Source of the DNA: Natrialba chahannaoensis JCM 10990
GTDB taxonomy: Archaea; Halobacteriota; Halobacteria; Halobacteriales; Natrialbaceae
Reading direction: 5' to 3'
Assembly (NCBI RefSeq): GCF_000337135.1
Contig: NZ_AOIN01000035.1
Location: 1-64,000 of the forward strand
Length of the DNA: 64,000 nt
In this document: positions 36,985 through 47,231 of the stretch, one piece after another
Layout of the letters: each line of letters opens with the position of its first letter
How positions within the stretch are numbered: position 1 is the stretch's first letter
Notes under the pieces: generated by a model
The model's input: only the letters and a program-made list of their open reading frames with translations
Told to the model about the DNA's origin: nothing
The model's database searches: none
Made by a program: the position numbers and the translations under genes

Positions 36985-37545
36985 ATGACGGATCCGAAGG
37001 ACACCATCAACATCGAAAACGTGGTGGCGTCGACCGGCATTGGACAGGAACTCGATCTCCAGAGCGTTGCGATGGACCTCGAAGGGGCCGACTACGACCC
37101 CGAGCAGTTCCCCGGTCTCGTCTACCGCACCCAGAATCCCAAGTCCGCAGCACTAATCTTCCGTTCGGGGAAGATCGTCTGCACCGGCGCAAAGAGCACT
37201 GACGATGTCCACGAGAGCCTCCGTATCGTCTTCGATAAGCTCCGTGAACTCCAGATTCAGGTCAACGAAGACCCTGAAATCGTCGTCCAGAACATCGTCA
37301 CCTCGGCCGACCTGGGGCGCAACCTCAACCTGAACGCCATCGCGATCGGGCTAGGACTGGAGAACATCGAGTACGAGCCAGAGCAGTTCCCTGGCCTCGT
37401 CTACCGCCTCGACGACCCCGAAGTCGTCGCACTACTGTTCGGTTCGGGCAAGCTCGTCATCACCGGCGGCAAAAAGCCCGAAGACGCCGAACACGCTGTC
37501 GACAAGATCGTCTCTCGACTCGAAGATCTCGGCCTTCTCGAGTAA
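36985..37545 (+). CDS. tbp: TATA-box-binding protein
   Basis: General archaeal transcription factor that binds TATA boxes and recruits TFB and RNA polymerase. The 186-aa protein is two imperfect direct repeats of about 90 aa. Each carries the family pattern: IENVVAST, FPGLVYRTQNPKSAALIFRSGK, then IVTSADLG, FPGLVYRLDDPEVVALLFGSGK. Its own promoter has a clear TATA box. Haloarchaea usually carry several tbp paralogues; this is one. Confidence 0.97.
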   Translation: MTDPKDTINIENVVASTGIGQELDLQSVAMDLEGADYDPEQFPGLVYRTQNPKSAALIFRSGKIVCTGAKSTDDVHESLRIVFDKLRELQIQVNEDPEIVVQNIVTSADLGRNLNLNAIAIGLGLENIEYEPEQFPGLVYRLDDPEVVALLFGSGKLVITGGKKPEDAEHAVDKIVSRLEDLGLLE

Positions 37546-37838
37546 CGGCTGGAACCGTTCCGGCTCGTGCTCACTGACGCTCTGCCGCTCTTCTCGCGGT
37601 ATCTGCGGTTTGCGTTCGCGGTTCGCGGTCTGCGGTCTGCGTTTGCGTTCGACACTCTCTAATCTCGGTTCTCCACCCGTCCTGTTTCCCAGAGATGCAT
37701 CTCTCTGTTTTCCGGATGCGTCCCGTCGTTCCCAAACGGCACGGTGCGTTCCGGTTGCAAGCGACGGGCACAAAACCGGGTCGTCCGTCGCCGGGCCATC
37801 GTTGACACCGCGGGGCGTCGTAGGCACTGCCCGAATCC
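37546..37838. other. Intergenic region with a degenerate GCGGTTTGCG-type repeat
   Basis: No coding frame. At about 37600-37655 the sequence repeats variants of gcggtttgcg, gcggttcgcg, gcggtctgcg and gcgtttgcg, roughly six units of 8-10 bp. This looks like a decayed short tandem repeat. No TATA box was found for the ion-channel gene that begins at 37839. Confidence 0.5.
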
Positions 37839-38948
37839 ATGCAACCGTTGTTTCTCGTCGTCGGAATTGTGGTGTTGACCGCGGTCATTATCGACCTCTT
37901 CTGGACGACCCTCTGGGTCGACGGCGGCTCCGGTCCGCTTTCGGGACGACTGACGACGGGTGTCTGGCGCGGCCTTCGCTTCGTCGCACGAGAGCGCTCC
38001 CGAACGCTCAGTATCGCCGGTCCGCTGATTCTCGCGCTCACGCTGGCCATGTGGATCGGGCTGCTCTGGCTTGGCTGGGCGTTCCTCTTTGCCGGCGGCT
38101 CAACTGCGCTTGTCAACACCCACACGGGCGACCCCGCGACCTGGCCGGGCCGGCTCTACTACGTCGCCTACACCATGTTCACCAGCGGCAACGGCGACTA
38201 CACGCCAACAAGTGCGACCTGGGAACTCGTCAGCGCCGCGACGACGGCGACGGGGATGGCGTTCGTCACGCTCGCGGTCTCCTACGTGCTCTCGGTGCTC
38301 GGTGCAGTCTCGGAAAAGCGCTCGTTCGCGAGCGATGTGACGGGTCTTGGCGACCGAAGCGAACGGCTCGTCAGAACTGGGTGGACCGGCAACTCGCCCG
38401 ACGGCAGCGGCCGTGGCGGCTCGACTGGTCCCAGTGGTCCGACCGGGACGGTCACTGACGGCGGCACCAATACGGACGCCCACCCCCACCCCAACGCTGA
38501 CGACCCCTTCGCCGGGCTGGACCTTCCACTCGAGTCCCTCGCCACACAGCTTAGCCTCCTCGCGGAGCAACACAAGTCCTACCCGATCTTGCACTACTAC
38601 CACAGCGAGCAGGCGGCCCAGGCCTCCGCGGTCGCCGTTCCGATTCTGGACGAGTCACTCACGCTCTTTCGACACGGGATTCCGGACGATCAACAGCCGA
38701 ATCCGACGCTGGTTGCAGACGCACGCTCGAGCGTCGACGGCTACCTCGAGACGTTAGAGACAGCGTTTATCGAGCCGGCAGCGCAAGCCCCGCCTGCGCC
38801 GGAACTCGACCGCCTGCGCGAGGACGACATCCCGACCGTTTCGGACGACGAATTCGAGGCGGCACTCGAGGACCACGCCGAGCGCCGGCGGCGGCTCCTC
38901 GGTGTCGTACGGGCCGACGCGTGGGAGTGGCCGCCGGTCGATAAGTGA
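37839..38948 (+). CDS. Ion-channel-like protein with pore loop (Ion_trans_2 type)
   Basis: A 369-aa protein with two hydrophobic helices at the N-terminus (about 5-23 and 55-85), a pore region, and another helix (about 130-155), then a long cytoplasmic C-terminal domain with a Gly/Ser/Thr/Pro-rich linker (about 180-225). The pore loop YYVAYTMFTSGNGDYTP (about residues 107-123) resembles the TVGYGD region of K+ channels but reads T115-S-G-N-G-D-Y121, with one extra residue before GD. Haloarchaeal proteins of this type are often named potassium-channel family. Ion selectivity is not decided by sequence. Confidence 0.75.
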   Translation: MQPLFLVVGIVVLTAVIIDLFWTTLWVDGGSGPLSGRLTTGVWRGLRFVARERSRTLSIAGPLILALTLAMWIGLLWLGWAFLFAGGSTALVNTHTGDPATWPGRLYYVAYTMFTSGNGDYTPTSATWELVSAATTATGMAFVTLAVSYVLSVLGAVSEKRSFASDVTGLGDRSERLVRTGWTGNSPDGSGRGGSTGPSGPTGTVTDGGTNTDAHPHPNADDPFAGLDLPLESLATQLSLLAEQHKSYPILHYYHSEQAAQASAVAVPILDESLTLFRHGIPDDQQPNPTLVADARSSVDGYLETLETAFIEPAAQAPPAPELDRLREDDIPTVSDDEFEAALEDHAERRRRLLGVVRADAWEWPPVDK

Positions 38949-39034
38949 CGTGATCGAACTGCCGTCCGCGGCTCATCTGCTGATCGGTGCCGGAATCAGC
39001 GACTGAGCTGCCCATCGCCACCGGTACCCGCAAC

Positions 39035-39466
39035 TCACCTGACGATGGTCACCGGCACCGGCGACCGGCGGGTCACTGTTTCGGCGACGCTGCCGATCAA
39101 CACGCGACTCACGCCGTGGCGGCCGTGGCTTCCCATGACGACGTGATCGACATTGTGGGTGTCGACGTACTCCGTAATCGTCCGCGCCGGCGAGCCCATT
39201 CTGAGCTCGGTCTCGATTTCGACGCCAGCGACGCGTTCCATCGCTCGTTTTCGATTCTCCTCGAGCAGTTCGCGACCGCGCTGGCGTAACTGATCGACGA
39301 AGTCGTCGCTGAAGAAGTAGCCCTCGTCGCCGTACTTCGTGAGGTTCCCGAGGTCGATGATGTGAAGCAACGTGATCGCCGCGTCCGGATATTCGTCGAC
39401 GGCGAACGCCAGCGCTGTCCGTGATTGTTCCGACCGATCGATTGGCACGAGTACGTGTTCTGACAT
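39035..39466 (-). CDS. Universal stress protein (UspA family)
   Basis: A 143-aa nucleotide-binding protein. Family landmarks are HVLVPIDRSEQSRTAL at the start and the ATP-binding loop GSHGRHGVSRVLIGSVAE (about 113-130), matching G-x2-G-x9-G-S/T. Length is typical for a single USP domain. A TATA-like box lies about 30 nt upstream. The partner or signal is unknown. Confidence 0.9.
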   Translation of the reverse strand: MSEHVLVPIDRSEQSRTALAFAVDEYPDAAITLLHIIDLGNLTKYGDEGYFFSDDFVDQLRQRGRELLEENRKRAMERVAGVEIETELRMGSPARTITEYVDTHNVDHVVMGSHGRHGVSRVLIGSVAETVTRRSPVPVTIVR

Positions 39467-39661
39467 GCGTATTGTTAGCTCCCAACAGCCATAGTGGTAT
39501 CGCTACGGTGTGCGTCGTTTGATTTAGCATCTGGTAACACACTAATCGCCCGCAGCCGGCACTCCTATCGGTTACAGCGGAGCTTCGTTTCCCCTGCTGA
39601 CGATACCACACCGTTCATTTATAATAACCAATTTTATCACTGTATTACCACTTCTAGGGGC

Positions 39662-40120
39662 ATGTCCGAATCGAACGAGCCACGTGACTCTCCGACGGCA
39701 GGTGTTGATACGCGACTGTATTTTCTAATCGGAATTGGAACGATCTTCGGAATCGGCCACCACCTCGATCACATCATTCGGGGAAATCACGTCGGCTGGC
39801 CACTGATTCCGGAGGTCACCGTATTCACGTACACGCTCCTGATTTACCCGGTCATCGCGATTGGCGTGTACTTAACAGTGACTGAACAGGTCGGGGTACG
39901 GTACTGGACTATCGTGCTTGGTGGCATACTCTTCGCGGTCGTCATCACACACTTTGGCCCGTGGGCCACGGAGCCGCCACAGGACGTGATCGACCCCTAC
40001 GAATCGGTGGCTCTCGGATACGCCGCCTTTGGCTGGCTACTTGGACTTGTTATCTCGCTGGCCGCGGCAACCACCTACTCCATTCATCGATGGATCGTCG
40101 TTCGACGACACTCTTCCTGA
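39662..40120 (+). CDS. Hypothetical four-helix membrane protein
   Basis: A 152-aa protein with four hydrophobic segments (about 18-37, 48-75, 82-103 and 118-143). Between helices 1 and 2 is the conspicuous GIGHHLDHIIRGNHVGWPL motif, with several His residues that might bind metal or haem. The open frame continues upstream to 39494, but the ATG 39662 has a TATA-like ttttatcac about 27 nt upstream. Family unknown. Convergent with the htpX-like gene. Confidence 0.65.
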   Translation: MSESNEPRDSPTAGVDTRLYFLIGIGTIFGIGHHLDHIIRGNHVGWPLIPEVTVFTYTLLIYPVIAIGVYLTVTEQVGVRYWTIVLGGILFAVVITHFGPWATEPPQDVIDPYESVALGYAAFGWLLGLVISLAAATTYSIHRWIVVRRHSS

Positions 40121-40145
40121 AACGCACGTCGACACCTCAAGAACG

Positions 40146-41164
40146 CTACTCGGCTGATTGCCGTCCTGATTGTTGCTCTCGCTCTTGCTTCCGTTCCTGG
40201 TTCGCCAGCGCTTCGAGTCGTGACTCCGTTGGCGGGTGCGTTCCAAACAACCGGCGCTCCATCCGGTGCAGCCGCTTCGTGAGTTCCCAGTAGGCCGGCT
40301 CCCGGTCGCCCTCTGGACCGAGCATGACCTTCTCGAGTTCCGCCGGCTCAAGCGGGACGATCGACAGCGACGAGACACCCGACACATCCCGGAGATCCGT
40401 CGTCGGCGTCTCCGCAACCTCCTGATCCAGTCGCCGGAGGGCGTTCGCAAGCGCGGCGGGCGACCCGGTTACCTCGGCAGCTGCCCGATCCGCCGCTCGC
40501 TCTCTGGCACGCGAGAGGTGACTCGTGATCGTCCGTCCGACGACCAGCACGCCCGCCGAGAGGAACCCGAGCGGCACCGTAAAAACCGCGAGCCAGCCAG
40601 GATCCTCGATCTTGGCGATCCGTGAGCTCAGGCCGTCGCGAGCACGACGGGGAGGGAGACGCCGGTCATGACCATTGCGTCCCGGTTTGCAACGTGGGCG
40701 AGTTCGTGGGCGATCACGGCCTCGAGTTCGTCGCTGTTCGCACCGCTGACCGACTCGATCGTCCCCAGTGAGAGTACGAGGTGCATGTTCTCCGGCCGGA
40801 AGCCGACGACCAGCGCCTCCGGCGCGTCGCGGTCCGAGACGGCGATCGTCGGGACAGGGACATCTAGCTGGGCCGCAACCCGGGTCGTCGTCTGATACAA
40901 CTCCGGGGCCGCCTCCTCGTCGACCGAGTGGGCGTCCGCCAGTCGCTCGATCGTCTCGAGTTGGGTGTACTCGAGAGACCCGATCGCTAGCAGCGTGATG
41001 ATGGTGATGCCGGCGGCGTACTGTGCCGCGAACACGATGTCGAAGACGGTGAAGATGCCGTAGAAGATGGCCCAGACGCCGGCGAGAAACGCCGCCGTGA
41101 CGAGTACTAGACCGGCGACGGCTGCGACCATCCGTGCCTTTAGACCGGCACGAACGGGGGACAT
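40146..41164 (-). pseudogene. HtpX-like M48 membrane metalloprotease, frameshifted
   Basis: Two overlapping-order fragments together make one M48 peptidase. The upstream part (41164 to 40628) has two membrane helices (about 12-58) and the zinc motif AHELAHVANRD, ending at a stop after VVLATA. The downstream part continues in another frame: DGLSSRIAKIEDPGWLAVF, then ARERAADRAA, which holds the third zinc ligand Glu, to 40146. A one-base change near 40630-40660, close to C runs, would rejoin them. It is annotated as a pseudogene, but sequencing error or a real truncated protein are alternatives. The start at 41164 (MSPVRAGLKAR) is preferred to the longer open frame. Confidence 0.82.
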
Positions 41165-41323
41165 ACGGGTGTTTTTGATCGGCCCCTGCAACAGTATTGA
41201 GATGCGTGAACGACGGCGTTCGTACTGTCTGGATTCATGTTCCACTGCTCGGCCTCGATGACGACCTGTGACGTGACACTGCAGACACGTGTTTTTATTT
41301 ATGTGAACGACGATACTGGTGGT

Positions 41324-41578
41324 ATGTCCCCAATCCTTGCGAGTGCCCTGACGGAAAAACCGGTGTGCAGTGCGGACGGTCGGCAGCTCGGCACCGTCCG
41401 GAATCTGACGATGAATACACAAACTGGCCGGTTAGAATCGGTTCTCGTCGACACGGACCGATCAGCTGGTGAGCTTCGACATATCCCGCGGACGCCGGAC
41501 GGCGAGCTTCGAATCGCTGCGGGCGCGATTGTCGGGGTCGACGACCAGTTGGTTGTGTCGCTGTCGGACGCCGACTGA
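41324..41578 (+). CDS. PRC-barrel domain protein
   Basis: An 84-aa single-domain protein of the PRC-barrel type, MSPILASALTEKPVCSADGR to the end. The beta-rich pattern includes GTVRNLTMNTQTGRLESVLVD. Such proteins are proposed RNA- or ribosome-associated factors in archaea. Start ATG 41324 has a TATA-like tttttattta (41292-41301) about 27 nt upstream. The longer frame from 41237 includes that box and is rejected. Confidence 0.82.
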   Translation: MSPILASALTEKPVCSADGRQLGTVRNLTMNTQTGRLESVLVDTDRSAGELRHIPRTPDGELRIAAGAIVGVDDQLVVSLSDAD

Positions 41579-41694
41579 CAGTTGCTCGCCGCTGATCGTT
41601 ACTTGCTGGACCATCCGCTCAGTGCTCCCGTTGAGCGGTTGCTTCGCACCGAATGACTCCGTAAAATCTCTGTTGGCCGTCGTCTGCCGGCCGC

Positions 41695-42549
41695 TCACTC
41701 GACCAACCGTTCGATCTCCGTCACCAGAATATCGCTCGCGCCGGCCTGTTTGACGTCCGTAATCGTCTCGAACACGTCTCCCTCGTCGACCACTACGTGA
41801 ACCGCAACTTTCTCGCCGCCGCCGTTTGCGATGTCCATCACCGTCGGGCCGCCCATGCCTGGAATCACGTCGCGCACGTCGTCGAGACGCTTCTCGGGTA
41901 CGTTCATCATCAGGTAGCGCTTGCCCTCGGCCTGTTTCACCGACGCCAGCGCGGTCCGGACCTCCTCGACTTTCGATTCCTCGCATACGTCTGCCCGGGC
42001 GAACAGGCGGACGGAACTCGAGAGCACCTCCTCAATAACTGCCAGGCGGTTCATCTTCAGTGTCGTGCCAGTGCTCGTGATGTCGACGATGGCGTCAGAA
42101 ATTTCGACGTGGGGAGTCAGTTCGGTCGCACCAGAGACTTCGACGACGGTCGGCTCGAGGCCGCGCTCGGCGAAGAACTCGCGGGTAATGCTGGGGAACT
42201 CCGTCGCAACGGTCTTGTCAGCGAGATCCTCGACAGTCTTGATTTCGTCGTCTTCCGGTGCGGCGAGGACGAGTCGACAGGTCCCAAACTCGAGATCGAG
42301 CAACTCTGCGACGTCCTCAACCTGCGCTTCCTGAACCTGGTCGTAGCCGGTGATTCCCATATCGGCCGCGCCGTCGGCGACGTACTCCGGAATGTCGGCG
42401 GCGCGGGCGAACAGCACCGAGACGTCGGGGTCGACGGTGTCGGCGTAGAGTTGCCGATCGGCACCGTTCTCGAGATGGAGCCCGGCCCGCTCGAGAAGGT
42501 CGATCGTCGGCTCGTGCAGGCGGCCCTTGTTGGGAACGGCGATTCGCAT
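41695..42549 (-). CDS. hisG: ATP phosphoribosyltransferase, long form
   Basis: First step of histidine synthesis, joining ATP and PRPP. The 284-aa protein is the long (homohexameric) form, with a catalytic bilobed domain and the C-terminal ACT-like HisG_C regulatory domain (about 205-284). Landmarks: [29 protein letters not shown] and the phosphate-loop region [14 protein letters not shown] (about 155-168). GMGGPTVMD marks the C-terminal domain. Feedback inhibition by histidine is expected from the domain. No other his genes lie in the window. Confidence 0.95.
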   Translation of the reverse strand: MRIAVPNKGRLHEPTIDLLERAGLHLENGADRQLYADTVDPDVSVLFARAADIPEYVADGAADMGITGYDQVQEAQVEDVAELLDLEFGTCRLVLAAPEDDEIKTVEDLADKTVATEFPSITREFFAERGLEPTVVEVSGATELTPHVEISDAIVDITSTGTTLKMNRLAVIEEVLSSSVRLFARADVCEESKVEEVRTALASVKQAEGKRYLMMNVPEKRLDDVRDVIPGMGGPTVMDIANGGGEKVAVHVVVDEGDVFETITDVKQAGASDILVTEIERLVE

Positions 42550-42849
42550 TTACGGCGTGTTGGTGCCCAGCGGGGAATTGTCTTTTCATCTCCGTCAGCC
42601 GCTGTTTTGCTTACTTCCCGCGGTAGATACTCGAGTCGCAAGTGTCCACTGCCAGTGTAACGAGGTGAGTTCCACTGACAACGAAGTCGGGACTCGAGTA
42701 CATGTTGGCCTCACACACTTGCTGGGGCCGCGTTGCTTTCGTATCTGAGTCCCGACTCGGATTCAGATTTACTTTCGAAAACGAGTGGCTGAACGAGTCG
42801 AACTTTCGAAGGCACAATCCGCTTGAAGGTGTAGCCCGTACGACTAGCC
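42550..42849. other. Divergent region between hisG and copA
   Basis: No coding frame. Holds a perfect 11-bp inverted repeat and a direct repeat near copA, described as a separate regulatory entry. No strong TATA box was found for copA. Confidence 0.5.
42685..42810 (+). promoter_or_regulatory. Inverted and direct repeats upstream of copA
   Basis: A perfect 11-bp inverted repeat, AGTCGGGACTC (42685-42695) and GAGTCCCGACT (42747-42757), spans 51 bp between arms. Closer to copA is a direct repeat of ACTTTCGAA (42771-42779 and 42802-42810), 31 bp start to start, or about three helical turns. The copA ATG is at 42850. A copper- or metal-sensing regulator is a reasonable guess for this site; nothing shows it directly. 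Confidence 0.5.
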
Positions 42850-45516
42850 ATGACTACCAGACGGACCCACCTCGAGATCACGGGCATGTCGTGTTCGACG
42901 TGCTCGGGAACTGTCGAGGACGCAGTCGCCGAACTCGACGGCGTGGACGCGGGCAACGCCAACTACGCGACGGACGAGGGAACCGTCGAGTACAACCCGA
43001 CCGAGACCTCGCTGGCTGATATCTACGAGGCCATCTCGGACGCTGGCTACGAGGCCGCCTCGGTTACTGAGACGCTCACCGTGATGGGCATGTCCTGCTC
43101 GACCTGTTCAGGAACGGTGAGCGACGCCGTTGCGGACCTCCCCGGCGTGATTCGTGCCGACGTGAACTTCGCCTCAGACGAGGCACGCGTCGAGTACAAC
43201 CCGAACGACATCTCATTGGCCGACATCCGTGACGCGATCGAAGACGCCGGCTACGACCCCGTCCGTGACGAGGTCGAAGAGACCCAGGGCGCGAGCCAGC
43301 GCGAGCGTGCTGTCGAGAAAGAGCTCCGCCGCCAACGCCGGCTAGTGATCGGCGGCGGCATCCTGACGCTGCCGTTCGTGCCGATCATGCTCGCGATGTT
43401 CGACCTCGTGGCGCTGCCCCACCTCGGGACCGTCGACCTCGCGATTGCGACGGTTCCGATCATGGGACTACTCGAGTTCGTGCTTGCGACGGCGTTGATG
43501 GCGACGTTGGGGAAGGAGTTCATCGCGGGCGCGTGGCGAGCGTTTTCCCACAACCGGCGGGCGAACATGGACACGCTAGTTGCGCTCGGCACGTCCGCAG
43601 GCTACGTCTACAGTACGGTGTTCCTCTTTGGGCTTATCGCCGGCGCGGGGCTCTACTTCGAGGCCGTCGCGTTCATCCTCTGGTTCATCACGCTCGGCAA
43701 CTGGCTTGAGGTCCGCTCGAAAGCCCGCGCGGGCAACGCGCTGCGCGAACTGCTGGAGATGGAGGCTGACGAAGCGACGGTCGTTGAAGACGGTGACGAG
43801 AAACAGGTCCCACTCGAGACCGTCGCCGTCGGCGACGTGATGAAGGTCCGGCCGGGCGAGCGGATTCCGACCGACGGCGAGGTCGTCGACGGCCAGAGTG
43901 CGGTCGACGAATCCATGCTAACCGGCGAGTCGGTTCCGGTCGAGAAGGCAGCCGGCGACGAGGTTGTCGGCTCGACAATCAACGAGAACGGCGTGCTCCT
44001 CGTGGAGGCGACGAAGGTCGGCTCCGAGACGGCGATCCAGCAACTCGTCGACCGAGTGAAGGAAGCCCAGTCACGCCAGCCCGAGATTCAGCGGCTGGTC
44101 GACAAGGTGAGCGCGTACTTCGTCCCTGCGGTGATCGTCAACGCGGTCGTCTGGGCGCTGCTCTGGGCTGCGTTCCCGGAACCGCTTGCGGCGTTCGTCG
44201 ACATGATCCCACTCTGGGGTCTCGTCCAGGGCGGCCCCGAGGTTGCCGCGGCCGGGGGCGCTGGCGTGCCGGTACTCGAGTTCTCCGTGATCGTGCTCGC
44301 CTCGTCGCTGCTGATCGCTTGCCCCTGTGCGCTCGGGCTGGCGACGCCGGCGGCGACGATGGTTGGCTCGACGCTCTCGGCGACGAACGGCGTCCTGTTC
44401 AAGGGTGGTGACGTGCTGGAGCAGGTTCGGGGCATCGACACGATCGTCTTCGACAAGACGGGGACGCTGACCCACGGCGAGATGACGCTAACGGACATCG
44501 AGGTCATCGACGCTGCTGAGTCGACGGCGACTGACGGCGGCGAACCTACACCCGACGGGGGCGCGCTCGCAGAGCAGGCGGAGACCGACGCTGACGTCTC
44601 TCCCGAAGCATTCCTCCTCGGTGCGGCGGCGACCGCCGAATCCGGTTCCGAACACCCGATCGCCCGAGCGGTGGTCGACGGCGCTGACGAGCGCGACATC
44701 GCGCTCGGTGAGGTCAGCGAGTTCGAGAACGTCCCCGGCCACGGCGTCAGCGCGGAGACGGACCGCGGGCGCGTTCTGATCGGCCGCCGGAAGCTGCTCG
44801 AGGACGAGGGGATCGACACCCAGCCAGCCGAGGAGACGCTGACCGAACTCGAGCGCGAGGGGAAGACGGCGATGGCGGTCGCGGTCGACGGGCAACTTCG
44901 CGGTGTGCTCGCGGTCGCAGACGAGGTCCGCGAGAGCGCGAAAGAGACAGTTGCAGCGCTGCACGACCGCGGAACCGAGGTTGTGATGCTCACCGGCGAC
45001 AACGAGCGCACGGCGCAGGCGGTTGCCGAACAGGTCGGTATTCCCTCGGAGAACGTCCGCGCGGAGGTCTTGCCGGAGGACAAGGCGGATCATGTCGAGG
45101 CGCTGCAGGACGATGGCAACCGCGTAATGATGGTTGGCGACGGCGTCAACGACGCACCTGCACTAACCACCGCACAGGTCGGCGTTGCCATCGGGTCGGG
45201 GACCGACGTGGCCATCGAATCGGCCGACGTGACGCTGATGCGAGACGACCCGGCCGACGTGCTCAAGGCCGTTCGCATCTCCGAGGCGACGATCTCGAAG
45301 GTTCGCCAGAACCTCTTCTGGGCGTTCATCTACAACACGACGCTCATTCCGATCGCCGCACTCGGGATGTTGAACCCCGCACTAGCCGGGCTCGCGATGG
45401 CGACCTCGAGCGTGAGTGTGATGGCCAACAGTCTCTCGTTTGCGACCTACGATCCGCACGAGGATTACCGGCTCGCAGTGTTGAAGCCGCTCGATGCGCT
45501 TCTGGGTCGAAACTGA
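42850..45516 (+). CDS. copA: Copper-translocating P-type ATPase
   Basis: Exports Cu(I) using ATP. The 888-aa P1B-type ATPase has two N-terminal heavy-metal-associated domains, each with GMSCSTC (about 12-18 and 78-84), then membrane helices with the copper-transfer motif ACPC (about 489-492), the phosphorylation motif DKTGTLT (Asp about 535) and the hinge [10 protein letters not shown] (about 763-772). The nucleotide-binding region has an HPIARAV motif. Single gene with unusual repeats upstream, suggesting metal control. Confidence 0.96.
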   Translation: MTTRRTHLEITGMSCSTCSGTVEDAVAELDGVDAGNANYATDEGTVEYNPTETSLADIYEAISDAGYEAASVTETLTVMGMSCSTCSGTVSDAVADLPGVIRADVNFASDEARVEYNPNDISLADIRDAIEDAGYDPVRDEVEETQGASQRERAVEKELRRQRRLVIGGGILTLPFVPIMLAMFDLVALPHLGTVDLAIATVPIMGLLEFVLATALMATLGKEFIAGAWRAFSHNRRANMDTLVALGTSAGYVYSTVFLFGLIAGAGLYFEAVAFILWFITLGNWLEVRSKARAGNALRELLEMEADEATVVEDGDEKQVPLETVAVGDVMKVRPGERIPTDGEVVDGQSAVDESMLTGESVPVEKAAGDEVVGSTINENGVLLVEATKVGSETAIQQLVDRVKEAQSRQPEIQRLVDKVSAYFVPAVIVNAVVWALLWAAFPEPLAAFVDMIPLWGLVQGGPEVAAAGGAGVPVLEFSVIVLASSLLIACPCALGLATPAATMVGSTLSATNGVLFKGGDVLEQVRGIDTIVFDKTGTLTHGEMTLTDIEVIDAAESTATDGGEPTPDGGALAEQAETDADVSPEAFLLGAAATAESGSEHPIARAVVDGADERDIALGEVSEFENVPGHGVSAETDRGRVLIGRRKLLEDEGIDTQPAEETLTELEREGKTAMAVAVDGQLRGVLAVADEVRESAKETVAALHDRGTEVVMLTGDNERTAQAVAEQVGIPSENVRAEVLPEDKADHVEALQDDGNRVMMVGDGVNDAPALTTAQVGVAIGSGTDVAIESADVTLMRDDPADVLKAVRISEATISKVRQNLFWAFIYNTTLIPIAALGMLNPALAGLAMATSSVSVMANSLSFATYDPHEDYRLAVLKPLDALLGRN

Positions 45517-45690
45517 CGCCCCGCTTGCACCCCTTGATCGGTGATGCAAATCAGGAACCGTGCTGAATCCAGAGGGTGAAACTCGCAACCGCGGGCCACT
45601 CATTTCAGCGAGCGCATCAGCGCGAGTAGGGTGGGGTAGTTCACAAGGAACAGTTTATTAAAATGGAAGCGATAAGTAGTATAACATCAC

Positions 45691-47100
45691 ATGCCATTTT
45701 CGTTTGACACAACCTACAAAGACCTGGACTCTAAACTCTATTCGAAAGCGAAGCCCAAAGCCATCGACGATCCAGAGGTTTTGGTTCTAAATAACAGTCT
45801 ATGCGATGATCTTGGATTACATAAATCGGATTTAAATAGCCAAATTCTTTCAGGCCAAGAGCTTCTAGAAGAACCGATCGCTCAAGCATATGCAGGACAT
45901 CAATTTGGAAGTTATACTGTACTTGGCGACGGAAGAGCGATGCTACTAGGCGAACATGTACACGATGGTGGCAGATATGATATTCAGTTGAAAGGATCTG
46001 GTAGAAGCCCTTACTCAGGTAGCGGCGACGGAAATGCAACTGTTAGTTCAATGCTCAGGGAGTACATCTATTCATATGCGATGCAAAACCTTGGTGTAAA
46101 AACATCCCGGAGCTTAACAGTAATCGAAACCGGAGAATCAGTTAAAAGACGTAAAACAGAACCTGGAGCTGTCCTTGTAAGAGTGATGAAAAGCCACATC
46201 AGATACGGTACATTCCAATATGTTGCAACCCAAGCAACCGGAGAACTAGAGCGATTCACTGATTATGTAATCGACAGGCACTATCCGCATCTGCGTAATA
46301 AGGATGGGAAATACTTAGACTTCTTTGATGAGGTTATGCGGTCTTCTATAAATATGGTTGTTGACTGGATGCGTGTAGGATTCATACATGGGGTGATGAA
46401 TACAGACAACATGAGTATAGCTGGAGAAACATTTGATTACGGACCATGTGCGTTCATGAATTATTATGACGAGGATACTGTCTTCAGCTCTATAGATAGA
46501 ACAGGTAGATATTCTTTCGGGAGTCAAAGAAGCATTTTGAAATGGAATATCAAACGTTTCGCAGAATCCCTCAAACCGCTTTTTGAAGAATCGTCTCACG
46601 GTTTTGATGAACTAAAAGCCAAGTTAGACAATTTTGAGGAGATATTTGATGCGAAATATCACAAGATGATGAGGAAGAAACTAGGGATCAAATCAGACGG
46701 AGAGAAAGAAATAGTAAATAGATTTTTAGATTGGCTTCGTGAATCTAGAGCAGATTATACGAACACATTCATAGAATTAGAAAACCCTGGCTCCTTTGAT
46801 GACGTAGTCTATTCGTCTGAAGATTTCAAATATATCAGGAGTGAATTATCTACTATTGGTCTAGATAAGAAGGTCATGAATAAAACCAATCCTCGTTATA
46901 TCCCCCGCAACTACCTAGTAGAAGAGGCACTAGATAAATATCTAGAAAAAGGTGATCTATCTACATTCAAGAATTTACTGACTGTGTTAAGAATCCTTAT
47001 GAATCGAAAGTGTCGAATTCACAATTTCAACAACCCCCTCCAGAAGAATTCGATTCAAAGTATACAACTTACTGTAACACGTAGTAAGGGGAAGCGATGA
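45691..47100 (+). CDS. SelO/YdiU-family pseudokinase (protein adenylyltransferase), C-terminal frameshift
   Basis: SelO proteins transfer AMP to other proteins. The 469-aa frame shows AYAGHQFGSY, the Lys101 motif QLKGSG, MLREYIYSYAM, SHIRYGTFQY, and the catalytic MNTDNMSI with D239-N240 and D249 (DYGP). It departs from the usual YSRxGDGRA by reading YSGSGDGNA. From about 46990 the annotated frame ends in an unrelated tail. In the next frame lies RNPYESKVSNSQF, then PPPEEFDSKYTTYCNT and a stop at 47084, a normal SelO C-terminus. One A seems missing in aagaa(a)tcc. The gene is strikingly AT-rich with bacterial-like codon use, so recent transfer is likely. Confidence 0.88.
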   Translation: MPFSFDTTYKDLDSKLYSKAKPKAIDDPEVLVLNNSLCDDLGLHKSDLNSQILSGQELLEEPIAQAYAGHQFGSYTVLGDGRAMLLGEHVHDGGRYDIQLKGSGRSPYSGSGDGNATVSSMLREYIYSYAMQNLGVKTSRSLTVIETGESVKRRKTEPGAVLVRVMKSHIRYGTFQYVATQATGELERFTDYVIDRHYPHLRNKDGKYLDFFDEVMRSSINMVVDWMRVGFIHGVMNTDNMSIAGETFDYGPCAFMNYYDEDTVFSSIDRTGRYSFGSQRSILKWNIKRFAESLKPLFEESSHGFDELKAKLDNFEEIFDAKYHKMMRKKLGIKSDGEKEIVNRFLDWLRESRADYTNTFIELENPGSFDDVVYSSEDFKYIRSELSTIGLDKKVMNKTNPRYIPRNYLVEEALDKYLEKGDLSTFKNLLTVLRILMNRKCRIHNFNNPLQKNSIQSIQLTVTRSKGKR

Positions 47101-47197
47101 TCGCTGTCAACCCTACCAAATTTAAGCCCGCATGATAAGAGCCTACGTGTCGTAATTAACACACTATTCCTGGATTTTCTGCCACTTCTTAACAAAC

Positions 47198-47207
47198 CTT
47201 TTTATCC
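47198..47207 (+). promoter_or_regulatory. TATA box of the zinc-finger gene
   Basis: The sequence ctttttatcc is centred about 29 nt before the ATG at 47232, at the usual leaderless distance. Confidence 0.6.
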
Positions 47208-47231
47208 TATTCTACCCGAGTTAATAACCTG

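Noticed and set aside
37600-37655. Considered as a CRISPR or regulatory tandem array
   Set aside because: Units are short, imperfect and without spacers, so it is recorded only as degenerate repeat sequence.
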